Shown: piece after piece, positions 11,051 to 19,501 of the stretch | Numbering within the stretch: the stretch's first letter is position 1 | How the letters are laid out: each line of letters begins with the position of its first letter | Assembly (NCBI RefSeq): GCF_000768685.1 | Contig: NZ_AVPK01000007.1 | Coordinates: 124,001 to 188,000 of the forward strand | Origin: Knoellia subterranea KCTC 19937 | GTDB lineage: Bacteria > Actinomycetota > Actinomycetes > Actinomycetales > Dermatophilaceae | Length of the DNA: 64,000 nucleotides | Reading direction: 5' to 3' | Program-made: the position numbers and the translations under genes | Notes under the pieces: generated by a model | What the model was told of the DNA's origin: nothing | Databases searched by the model: none | The model's input: the letters and a program-made list of their open reading frames with translations, nothing else

Positions 11051-11593
11051 ATGAGGTGGGACCTGCTCTTCGATGACCTCGAGGCCCAGTTGGGCGCCGA
11101 GGAGCGACGCGAACGCGACTCCGAGGTCGCCGATCGGACCCGGCGCGAACGGGCCACCGTCGAGCTCGGCGCGCGGCTGGCCGCTGCCGTCGGGACCGCA
11201 GTGCGCCTCCGCCTCGTCTCGGGGACTCAGCTGCGGGGCGAGCTGCTCGACCTCGGTGAGGACTGGTTGCTCGTGCAGCTCGAGACGGGTCGCCAGGCCG
11301 TCGTCCCGTTCGCCGCGGTGGTGGGCATTTCCGGCCTCCCGCAGCGCGCCTCGGCGGCACGGACGGCACGCCGGTTCGCGCTCGGCTACGCGTTGCGGGC
11401 GCTCTCGCGCGATCGCGCCCCAGTGGCAATGACCGACACGAGCGGACAGGTCCTCACGGGGACCATCGACGTCGTGGGAGCCGACTCACTCGACCTCTCC
11501 GAGCACGCGATCGGGGAGAGCCGGCGACCCGAGAACGTGCGCGAACGGCATACGGTGCCGTTCTGGGCGGTCGTCCTCGTCGAGGCGCGCTGA
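11051..11593 (+). CDS. Actinobacterial hypothetical protein
   Basis: 180 residues starting MRWDLLFDDLEAQLGAEERR. I do not recognise a named family with certainty. A charged N-terminal helix (about 1-45) is followed by a beta-rich segment that looks like an Sm/Hfq-like or small barrel fold (VRLRLVSGTQLRGELLDLGEDWLLV, shown here only in part), then a helical block with RFALGYALRALSRDRAP and a second strand-rich block ending VPFWAVVLVEAR. No signal peptide or membrane helix. The leaderless -10 fixes the start. It is divergent from the LysM gene and convergent with the small HTH gene. Confidence 0.7.
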   Translation: MRWDLLFDDLEAQLGAEERRERDSEVADRTRRERATVELGARLAAAVGTAVRLRLVSGTQLRGELLDLGEDWLLVQLETGRQAVVPFAAVVGISGLPQRASAARTARRFALGYALRALSRDRAPVAMTDTSGQVLTGTIDVVGADSLDLSEHAIGESRRPENVRERHTVPFWAVVLVEAR

Positions 11594-11611
11594 CCGCCCG
11601 AGCCGCCCGCG

Positions 11612-11824
11612 TCAGTCCTCGCCGTGGGAACGGACGAACTCGCGCGTCTGTGAATACATGCGCTGGATGTAGTTCTCGAGCTCGGTCGTCTCGACCCGCC
11701 ACTGGCCGCGGCCGCCGACCTTGATCGCAGGGAGCTCGCCGGAGCGGACGAGGGCGTAGGCCTGCGCCGAGGAGATGTCGAGGACCTCGGACACCTCGGT
11801 GAGCGGGATGAACCGCTTGGCCAC
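11612..11824 (-). CDS. Small excisionase/BldC-like helix-turn-helix protein
   Basis: 70 residues. The winged-helix MerR/excisionase fold reads RFIPLTEVSEVLDISSAQAY, then ALVRSGELPAIKVGGRGQWR, then ETTELENYIQRMYSQ. Proteins of this type (BldC of Streptomyces, Xis-like) bind DNA cooperatively and often repress or activate developmental genes. GTG 11824 was chosen because GAGAGGAG lies about 10 nt upstream. No integrase or phage gene is nearby, so a chromosomal regulator is more likely than a recombination directionality factor. It is divergent from the SAF/CpaE pair across a 229-nt gap that holds two DnaA boxes. Confidence 0.8.
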   Translation of the reverse strand: MAKRFIPLTEVSEVLDISSAQAYALVRSGELPAIKVGGRGQWRVETTELENYIQRMYSQTREFVRSHGED

Positions 11825-11895
11825 AGTCGTCTCCTCTCGTCGTCCTCGGGCGTGCCGGACCAGTTTGCCACGCAGGTGTGCACCGACCCCGACGG

Positions 11896-11932
11896 TTGTC
11901 CACAGGGCGCGTGGCGTGGCACGTTGTCCACA
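11896..11932 (+). promoter_or_regulatory. Two perfect DnaA boxes (TTGTCCACA) in direct repeat
   Basis: TTGTCCACA at 11896-11904 and 11924-11932, same orientation, starts 28 nt apart. This 9-mer is the preferred DnaA box of high-GC actinobacteria. They lie between the divergent HTH gene and the SAF gene. Confidence 0.6.
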
Positions 11933-12053
11933 GGCAGCTGGTCCTCGACGCGCGCCGTGAGCCGTTGTGGGCCACAATCTCTGCGGGGGGTTCGGCTCGA
12001 CGCGATCCTCCGCATTCCCACGACCGCTGACCGCGTATCCGGAGCCCGCCCAC

Positions 12054-12731
12054 ATGAGTGACCTGCCCACGCCCACCGCCCAACGACTGCGCAAGCCCTC
12101 GTGGCGGGACAGCCGCCTGCTCGTCGGCCTCCTGCTCGTGCTGGCCTCGACGGCCATCGGTGCCTACGTCGTCAGCCGAGCCGACGACCGCGTTCCGATG
12201 TATGCCGCGAAGTCCGGTCTCATGGCCGGCCAGCCTTTGACGTCCGAGGACGTCGTGCGCGTCGACGTCCAGTTGGGGGAGTCGGCCGGCGACTACCTCG
12301 GGGCCGCCGAGGGTCTGCCCGAGAAGTCGTTCGTGCTGCGCGAGGTGCGCGCCGGTGAGCTCATCCCGCAGACGGCGGTCGGCGGCGAGGACGAGGCGAC
12401 GGCGCGACCCGTCACCCTCCAGGTCGACGCGACCTCGGCCTCGACCCTGCGCGAGGGGTCGATCGTCGACGTCTACGTCAACCGCCCCGCCCGCCAGGCC
12501 AAGGGTGCCGTGGGAACGGCGACGTTCGCAGGACCCAACCTGGCCCTGCCGCGGGTCACGGTGGTCAGCCTCGCCGAGGGCGATTCCATGATGGGCGGTG
12601 CCGGCGACACGCGGGCCGTGCAGGTCATGGTTCCCGAGGACAAGGTGCGCGAGCTCGTCGGCGACGTGGACCTCGGATCCCGGATCACCCTCGTCGCCGT
12701 GCCCGGCGCCCTCGACTCCGCGACGTCATGA
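12054..12731 (+). CDS. SAF domain protein, CpaB/RcpC-like
   Basis: 225 residues. Cytoplasmic N-terminus of 20 residues, one membrane helix (LLVGLLLVLASTAIGAYVV), then an extracytoplasmic SAF domain (about 50-115: PMYAAKSGLMAGQPLTSEDV ... LIPQTAV) and a C-terminal RcpC-like beta domain. In Tad/Flp pilus systems CpaB/RcpC sits in the outer assembly complex. GGAG at 12041-12044 supports ATG 12054. It overlaps the next gene by 4 nt (ATGA), so the two products are co-produced. No prepilin, TadA ATPase or TadB/C platform gene is in the window. Confidence 0.8.
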   Translation: MSDLPTPTAQRLRKPSWRDSRLLVGLLLVLASTAIGAYVVSRADDRVPMYAAKSGLMAGQPLTSEDVVRVDVQLGESAGDYLGAAEGLPEKSFVLREVRAGELIPQTAVGGEDEATARPVTLQVDATSASTLREGSIVDVYVNRPARQAKGAVGTATFAGPNLALPRVTVVSLAEGDSMMGGAGDTRAVQVMVPEDKVRELVGDVDLGSRITLVAVPGALDSATS

Positions 12732-14215
12732 CGAGTCTCATCACGGGGGTGACCCACCACCACGAGGAGGAGCTCGTCCGGAGCGTGGAGTCGGCCTCCG
12801 GCATCCAGGTCGTGCGGCGCTGCGCCGACGTCGCCGAATTGCTGTCGACCGGCGCCTCGGGTGTGGCCGACGTGGCGATCGTGTCGGCAGACTTCCGGGG
12901 TCTCGACCGCGACGCCCTGCGGCACCTCGCCGGACACGGGGTGCGCGTGGCGGGCTACGTCTCGGCGGGGGATGACGCGGCCGAGGTGCGGTTGCGCCAG
13001 CTCGGCGTGACGACACTCATCCGTCCAGGGACCGCGCCCGACGAGCTGTCGCGCCTCGTCGTCGAACTCGTCGACGGGGCAACCGGCTCAGTGGGTGGTG
13101 CGAGTGGTGGCGGCGCTGGTGCTGGTGCTGGTGGCGGTTCCGGCTCGACCGTGAGCGACGAGGACCTCGCCCGGTGGCTCGAGGACGGCCACGACTCACG
13201 TGACGCCCGTGCGTTCGACGGAGTGGGCGGACGGGGAGCAGCAACGGTCGGCGGGTCGGCCGGGGCAGCCGGTGTCGGCGGTGCCCTCTCGGCGCTGAGT
13301 GAGTTCGACGCGTCCGGAGGCCCTCGCGACCACGTGGACGCCGACGGGCCGAGGCGCGCGATTCTGACCGCCGTGTGGGGACCCGCCGGTGCCCCCGGGC
13401 GCACGACGACCGCGATCACGATCGCCTCCTGCCTGGCGTCGAGGGGCGTGCGCACCCTCCTCGTCGACCTCGACACGTGGGGTGCCAGCGTCGCCCAGGC
13501 ACTCGCCCTCATCGACGAGGCGCCGGGAGTGGCCGCCGCTGCCCGAGCCTCCGAGCAGGGCACGCTCGACCAAGCCGCCCTGTCCCGAGTGGCACCCGAG
13601 GTGAGTCCCGGACTCAGGGTGCTGACCGGCATACCCAAGCCCGAGAGGTGGCCAGAACTGCGCGCCGCGGCAGTCGAGGATCTCCTCGAGAAGTCGCGCG
13701 GACTCGTCGACCACGTCGTCATCGACTGCGGGTTCGCGATCGAGGACGACGAGGAGCTGAGCTATGACACGGCAGCGCCGCGTCGCAACGCCACGACCCT
13801 CACCGCCCTCGAGTGCAGCGACTCCCTCGTCGTCGTCGGAGGCGCCGATCCGATCGGCCTCCAACGCCTCGTGCGCGCCGTCCAGGACGTGGGAGTCGTG
13901 CCGTCTCCGGAGCCGCTCATCGTCGTCAACAAGGTGCGCGCCTCGGTGGCCGGCGCTCGGCCGGAGAAGGCGATCGGCGACGTGCTCGGCCGTTTCGCCG
14001 GACTCGAGGACCCGATGTTCGTGCCGTGGGCCCCGGACGAGTGCGACGCCGCCCTCCTGGCCGGGCGCAGTCTCGTCGAGTCGGCGCCCAACGCTCCGGT
14101 GACGCAGGCGCTCGCGCGCGTGGTCGACGTGCTGCGTCCCAAGACTGCAGCCACGGGCGACACGCGGGCCGGGCGCGCTCGCGGTCGGCGACGTGTCGCG
14201 TCCGCCAAGCGCTGA
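12728..14215 (+). CDS. CpaE/TadZ-like ParA-family ATPase
   Basis: 495 residues. An N-terminal receiver-like domain (about 1-115), a Gly/Ala-rich linker (about 118-215, with runs of GAGAG), then a MinD/ParA-type ATPase (about 216-480): a P-loop GPAGAPGRTTTAITIA, VRTLLVDLDTWGASVAQALA, VDHVVIDCGF, and a basic C-terminal tail. The P-loop has arginine where ParA/MinD normally has the lysine of GKT, so ATP handling may be altered; CpaE-type proteins often diverge here. Family members position secretion or pilus machinery at a cell pole. It is paired with the SAF gene, which supports a Tad-like role, but the rest of that machinery is absent here. Confidence 0.78.
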   Translation: MTSLITGVTHHHEEELVRSVESASGIQVVRRCADVAELLSTGASGVADVAIVSADFRGLDRDALRHLAGHGVRVAGYVSAGDDAAEVRLRQLGVTTLIRPGTAPDELSRLVVELVDGATGSVGGASGGGAGAGAGGGSGSTVSDEDLARWLEDGHDSRDARAFDGVGGRGAATVGGSAGAAGVGGALSALSEFDASGGPRDHVDADGPRRAILTAVWGPAGAPGRTTTAITIASCLASRGVRTLLVDLDTWGASVAQALALIDEAPGVAAAARASEQGTLDQAALSRVAPEVSPGLRVLTGIPKPERWPELRAAAVEDLLEKSRGLVDHVVIDCGFAIEDDEELSYDTAAPRRNATTLTALECSDSLVVVGGADPIGLQRLVRAVQDVGVVPSPEPLIVVNKVRASVAGARPEKAIGDVLGRFAGLEDPMFVPWAPDECDAALLAGRSLVESAPNAPVTQALARVVDVLRPKTAATGDTRAGRARGRRRVASAKR

Positions 14216-14306
14216 TCCGCAGCCGGAACGCCCGCGCTGACGCGCTGAATGCGCCCACGTGTCGGCGGAGACTCCTCCGGCTCGGTGCATCTGGAACGAT
14301 GGGCCC

Positions 14307-15737
14307 GTGGCCGATCGACTGAGCACCCTCGACAGCAGCTTCCTCGCGCTCGAGGAGCCCACCACGCCGATGCATGTCGGCTCCGTGATGGTCTTCGACA
14401 CGCCGAGCGAGGGTTTCGACTACGACCGGCTCGTGCAGGTCATCGAGCGGCGCATCGCCTACGTTCCGCGCTACCGGCAGCGGGTCCGCACCGTCCCCGG
14501 CAAGTTGGCCAACCCGGTCTGGATCGACGACGAGCGCTTCGACGTGAGCTACCACGTGCGCCGCTCCGCCCTGCCGCGCCCGGGCAACGACGAGCAGCTC
14601 GAGGAGCTCATCGGCCGCATCCAGCCCCGACCGCTCGACCGCAGCCGCCCCCTGTGGGAGGTCTATCTCGTCGAGGGTCTGGCCGAGGACCGCTTCGCCA
14701 TCATCACCAAGACCCATCAGGCGCTGGTCGACGGAGTGCATGCCGTCGACATCGCCCACCTCATCCTCGAGGACTCCGAAGTGCCGAGCGCCGAGGCCGT
14801 CGCGGACACGTGGCACCCCAGCCGTGAGCCCTCGACGACGGAGCTCGTAGTGAGCGCTCTCGCCGACACCGTCCGCACTCCGAGCCAGATCGTCGAGACC
14901 CTCCAGGCCGGCGTCACCGACGTCAAGGCAACCGCCGGCCGGTTGCTCAATCAGGCCGGGGGAGTGGCCTCGACCCTGGCGCGGGCCTCGACGAGCCCGG
15001 CACCCACCTCACCGCTCAACACGCGCATCGGTCGGGCCCGGCGCTACGTCATGGTCGGCACGGACCTCGAGGACTACCGCAAGATCCGGTCCCGCCTGAC
15101 CAAGGGCAAGGTCGCCGAGGACGTCACGATCAACGACGTCATCCTCGCGACGGTGACCGGGGCGTTCCGAACCTGGCTCATGACCCGCGGTGAGAGCGTC
15201 CACGGCGGCACGACGGTCCGGGCCATGGTCCCGGTGAGCGTGCACACCGAGGACGGACGCGGCTCCTCCGGGCGTCAGCTGACGGCGTGCTTCGTCGACC
15301 TGCCCGTGGGGGAGCCCGGCGCGTCGATGCGGCTGCACCAGATCGCCTTCGCGATGCGCCAGCAGATGGAGGCCGGTCGCGCGGTCGACGCCCAGACCCT
15401 GTCCGGGCTGGGTGGCTTCGCACCGCCGACGATGCACACCCTCGCCGCGCGCCTGGGTGGCGCGATGTCGCGGCGCCTCTACAACGTCGCCGTCACCAAC
15501 GTCCCCGGCCCGCAGCACCCGCTCTATGTCGCCGGTGCCCAGATGGCCTCGACCTATCCGGTCATGCCGTTGGGTCAGTCGCAGGCGCTGTCGATCGGCC
15601 TGACCTCCTATGACGGCGGCGTCTACTACGGCCTCAACGCCGACCGCGACGCCCTCCCCGACGTCGACGTCCTCGGTCAATCCATCGTCGACGCCCTCCA
15701 GGAGCTGCTCGAGGCCCCCCGTGCCGGGAAACGCTGA
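14307..15737 (+). CDS. Wax ester synthase/diacylglycerol acyltransferase (WS/DGAT family)
   Basis: 476 residues. Family marks: LSTLDSSFLALEEPTTPMHV at the N-terminus, PLWEVYLVEGL, the active-site motif in KTHQALVDGVHAVDI (residues about 134-141), and the C-terminal NVPGPQHPLYVAGAQM. The usual HHxxxDG is THxxxDG here: the second, catalytic histidine and the aspartate are kept. These enzymes join acyl-CoA to long alcohols or diacylglycerol, making storage lipid. GTG 14307 was chosen because AACGAT (14295-14300) ends 6 nt upstream. DUF6912 follows 13 nt downstream in the same direction. Confidence 0.9.
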   Translation: MADRLSTLDSSFLALEEPTTPMHVGSVMVFDTPSEGFDYDRLVQVIERRIAYVPRYRQRVRTVPGKLANPVWIDDERFDVSYHVRRSALPRPGNDEQLEELIGRIQPRPLDRSRPLWEVYLVEGLAEDRFAIITKTHQALVDGVHAVDIAHLILEDSEVPSAEAVADTWHPSREPSTTELVVSALADTVRTPSQIVETLQAGVTDVKATAGRLLNQAGGVASTLARASTSPAPTSPLNTRIGRARRYVMVGTDLEDYRKIRSRLTKGKVAEDVTINDVILATVTGAFRTWLMTRGESVHGGTTVRAMVPVSVHTEDGRGSSGRQLTACFVDLPVGEPGASMRLHQIAFAMRQQMEAGRAVDAQTLSGLGGFAPPTMHTLAARLGGAMSRRLYNVAVTNVPGPQHPLYVAGAQMASTYPVMPLGQSQALSIGLTSYDGGVYYGLNADRDALPDVDVLGQSIVDALQELLEAPRAGKR

Positions 15738-15750
15738 AAGGACCACCGCC

Positions 15751-16173
15751 GTGCCTCTCGTCCGCGTCTTCGTCCCGCTCGACCGCGAAGGACTGGCCGC
15801 ACTGCGGCGATCCGGTGAACTCGGCCCCGCGCCGGTTGCCGCCCACGCTGCGGTGGCCGCGGCTGCCCGGCCGACGATCGGCAACGACGAGGAAGAACGC
15901 GAGTATGCCGCGTGGTCCGCTGCCGCTGACGACGCCGCTTCCGTTGTGGCACAGGGGGATCGGCGCGTGGTCGCCTCGGCGGACGTCGACGCGGCGGTGG
16001 TGACTCGCGCCGACGAGGAAGGCACCGCCGTCGAGGTCGGCAGCGCCGTCCCCCTGCCGAGAATCGCGTCGTTCCACGTCGACGAGGAGCCGGGCAGCGG
16101 GATCGAGGACCTGCTCTGGTACGACATCACCGAACTCGACGACGTCATCGCCCTGGCCCACCCGACGGCCTGA
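15751..16173 (+). CDS. DUF6912 family protein
   Basis: 140 residues from GTG 15751, with an AAAGGA ribosome site about 10 nt upstream in the WS/DGAT tail. It starts PLVRVFVPLDREGLAALRR and continues EREYAAWSAAADDAASVV, which matches the actinobacterial family DUF6912. No signal peptide, membrane helix or catalytic motif is visible; the alternating strand-helix pattern suggests a small soluble alpha/beta protein. The function is unknown. Probably co-transcribed with the acyltransferase. Confidence 0.75.
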   Translation: MPLVRVFVPLDREGLAALRRSGELGPAPVAAHAAVAAAARPTIGNDEEEREYAAWSAAADDAASVVAQGDRRVVASADVDAAVVTRADEEGTAVEVGSAVPLPRIASFHVDEEPGSGIEDLLWYDITELDDVIALAHPTA

Positions 16174-16290
16174 CCGGCTTCCGTCGCCGACCGAGGGAAG
16201 GCGGCGCGATCAGGTGGGAGAGTTGTGCTCGTCACACCGTGCGACGATGGGACGCGACCCCTGACCCCGAAGGAATCGAGGAAGCCACCG

Positions 16291-17919
<1,629 letters not shown>

Positions 17920-17920
17920 G

Positions 17921-17983
17921 CACTGATTGCGCCGTTGGGACACGCGAGCGCCAGCGAGCGTGTCCCAACAGCGCAAGAAGTGG
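17921..17983. repeat. Intergenic palindrome between pruA and the DUF2505 gene
   Basis: TTGCGC-c-GTTGGGACACGC (17927-17945) pairs with GCGTGTCCCAAC-a-GCGCAA (17958-17976), with outer CACT (17921-17924) and AGTG (17979-17982). It is an 18-bp stem with one mismatch. It separates two convergent genes, so it could act as a bidirectional terminator, but has no U-tract. The left half is nearly identical to the units of the 25944-26340 array. Confidence 0.7.
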
Positions 17984-17987
17984 CAGG

Positions 17988-18476
17988 TCAGGAAAGGCGG
18001 TCGCGCAGGAGGTCGGTCTCGGTCTTCGCGGCAAACATGAGCGGCTCGCTGGCGGCCTTCTCGAGCTTGCCACCGATGAGCGGCACGCTGACCTTCACGT
18101 CGCCCTGGATCTCCTGAACCGTCCCAGAACCGTTGGGGGACAGGCGAGCCGTGCCCTTGAGGGTCATCGGCGCGCCCTTGATGTGCACGTTGAGGTCGGC
18201 GGTGCGCGACCCGTCGGCAGCGGCCGGACCCCACGTCTGGACCTCGGCGATCGTCAGCTTCGACCCGACGAACGACTTCGCGATGTCGGGCAGGTCGTCG
18301 GTCGGGAGCACCCGGTCGCTCGTGATCGTCGTCCGATCGCCCGTCGTCGAGACGTTCGAGGTCCACTCGCCCGTCGTCGTCGCCTCACACTTCGCGTCCT
18401 GGAACTCCTGGGAGCTCATGGTGGCCCAGACCTCGTCGGGGCTGGCGGCGTACTCGGCTCGATGGGTGAACTTCAC
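17988..18476 (-). CDS. DUF2505 domain protein
   Basis: 162 residues from GTG 18476, with GAGGAG 7-8 nt upstream. It starts KFTHRAEYAASPDEVWATMS, an SRPBCC/START-like opening, and matches DUF2505, an actinobacterial family with a helix-grip fold that forms a hydrophobic ligand cavity. Later segments (ADLNVHIKGAPMTLKGTARL, VSVPLIGGKLEKAA) are typical of lipid-binding coiled beta sheets. No signal peptide. The ligand is unknown. The longer frame to 18680 is not supported by a ribosome site. Confidence 0.8.
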   Translation of the reverse strand: MKFTHRAEYAASPDEVWATMSSQEFQDAKCEATTTGEWTSNVSTTGDRTTITSDRVLPTDDLPDIAKSFVGSKLTIAEVQTWGPAAADGSRTADLNVHIKGAPMTLKGTARLSPNGSGTVQEIQGDVKVSVPLIGGKLEKAASEPLMFAAKTETDLLRDRLS

Positions 18477-18522
18477 CTGCGTCTCCTCACGTGGCGGGGA
18501 TCCGATCCTCTCACCACGATGC

Positions 18523-19047
18523 TCATCCGAGGCGGACGTCGGTGGCGATCGCGTCGAGCCTGCGCGTCGAGGCCTCGAGTTCGCCCACCAGCCGGTCGCG
18601 GCGCACCCGGTGCTGCGCCGCGAGGCCGTCGAGTTCCTGCTGGAGGGTGTGCATGAGTGCGGCTCGGTCCCGCGCGGCATCGACGTCCGCTTCGCCGGTC
18701 ACTCCCCAGGCGAGGCTCACCCTGCCCCCGTCGACGGACAGTCCGGCCGTGGCGGCGGAGTCGAGCACGCGGCGGGCGCGCGCCTGAAGCTCACTGAGGT
18801 CCGCGGCATACGCCTGCAGTGCGGCGCCGACGGCGTCGGCCTCCCGGCCGCCCCGTGCGAGCGCGCTCAGCGACAGCTGTCCCTCCTTGCGCGTGCGCAC
18901 GGAGGTTGCGGTCGCCCACAGTTCCTTGAGCGACCTGTATGCCGTGGTGCCCGTCTCGCTGGCCGCGTGCACCTCGCGCGCCGCTCGCCGGGCGGCGGTG
19001 CCTGCGGCACCGATGGAGCCGGGATCGCCGGGGACCGGGTTCCTCAC
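18523..19047 (-). CDS. Helical protein resembling a type VII secretion substrate N-terminal domain
   Basis: 174 residues, almost wholly helical. The opening GDPGSIGAAGTAARRAAREV, a middle ALQAYAADLSELQARARRVL and later LMHTLQQELDGLAAQHRVRR resemble the long helical-hairpin domains at the start of actinobacterial type VII-exported proteins, but there is no toxin domain after it. GTG 19047 overlaps the stop of the upstream gene (GTGA), so the two are translationally coupled, as WXG100 partner genes often are. Family membership is inferred by eye; a cytoplasmic coiled-coil protein is an alternative. Confidence 0.5.
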   Translation of the reverse strand: MRNPVPGDPGSIGAAGTAARRAAREVHAASETGTTAYRSLKELWATATSVRTRKEGQLSLSALARGGREADAVGAALQAYAADLSELQARARRVLDSAATAGLSVDGGRVSLAWGVTGEADVDAARDRAALMHTLQQELDGLAAQHRVRRDRLVGELEASTRRLDAIATDVRLG

Positions 19048-19358
19048 GGCCGCTCCGCGGACTGCGCTGCGGCCTCCGCCCGGGCATCGGCTGCGGGTTC
19101 GTCGTGGGTCGGGCGGCCGTCGACGCGGGAGGTCACCCGGGCCAGGGTCGTGACGTGACGCTCCGTGGTCTCGTCGACCGCGCGGAGCAGGTCGACGAAC
19201 TGGTCGACCCAGCCGTCCACGACCGCCTGCGCGTCCGGCTCACCCATGACCACGAGGCACGACAGAAGGTCGTTCTCGACCGATGCGGCAGTCCGGGAAA
19301 GTCCCTCGAGAACACCGCTCACCTCGGTGAGGGCACTGGGGTCCACGGAGTTGCGCAC
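19044..19358 (-). CDS. Small WXG100-like helical protein
   Basis: 104 residues. Two helices (about 9-45 and 48-85) separated near GEPDAQAVVDGWVDQFVDLL, a length and layout like WXG100 proteins, with GW in place of WxG and no clear YxxxD/E tail; the C-terminus is a charged Ala/Glu-rich extension. It is the promoter-proximal gene of a two-gene unit with the 174-residue protein. A TACAGT hexamer (19365-19370) ends 6 nt before GTG 19358, so the mRNA is probably leaderless. Assignment to the ESX superfamily is tentative. Confidence 0.5.
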   Translation of the reverse strand: MRNSVDPSALTEVSGVLEGLSRTAASVENDLLSCLVVMGEPDAQAVVDGWVDQFVDLLRAVDETTERHVTTLARVTSRVDGRPTHDEPAADARAEAAAQSAERP

Positions 19359-19364
19359 CTCGTC

Positions 19365-19370
19365 ACTGTA
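19365..19370 (-). promoter_or_regulatory. Leaderless -10 element (TACAGT)
   Basis: Read on the minus strand, TACAGT is followed by 6 nt and GTG 19358. The divergent gdh gene starts 132 nt away, so the region holds two back-to-back promoters. Confidence 0.5.
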
Positions 19371-19501
19371 GTGCGGTCCGGCCAGTCCGTCGGGCCGTCA
19401 TCCACAGGCCCCCGGAGGTGGGTACGCTCGGGCTCGGACACATTGTCGTGTCCCGCCGAGGGCCATCGGCGACGGGCAACTCAAAGGATCTGCAGCGCAC
19501 C

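Noticed and set aside
9564-11429. 621-codon minus-strand frame as one gene
   Set aside because: Only its last 181 codons encode the Rv3235-family protein; the rest runs out of frame through the LysM gene and antisense to the gene at 11051.
11612-11824. Phage excisionase marking a prophage or integrative element
   Set aside because: No integrase, att-like direct repeat or phage gene nearby; the surrounding genes look like normal chromosome.
13090-13150. Tandem repeat encoding Gly/Ala in the CpaE-like gene as a mobile insertion
   Set aside because: It is a low-complexity linker in frame between two conserved domains.
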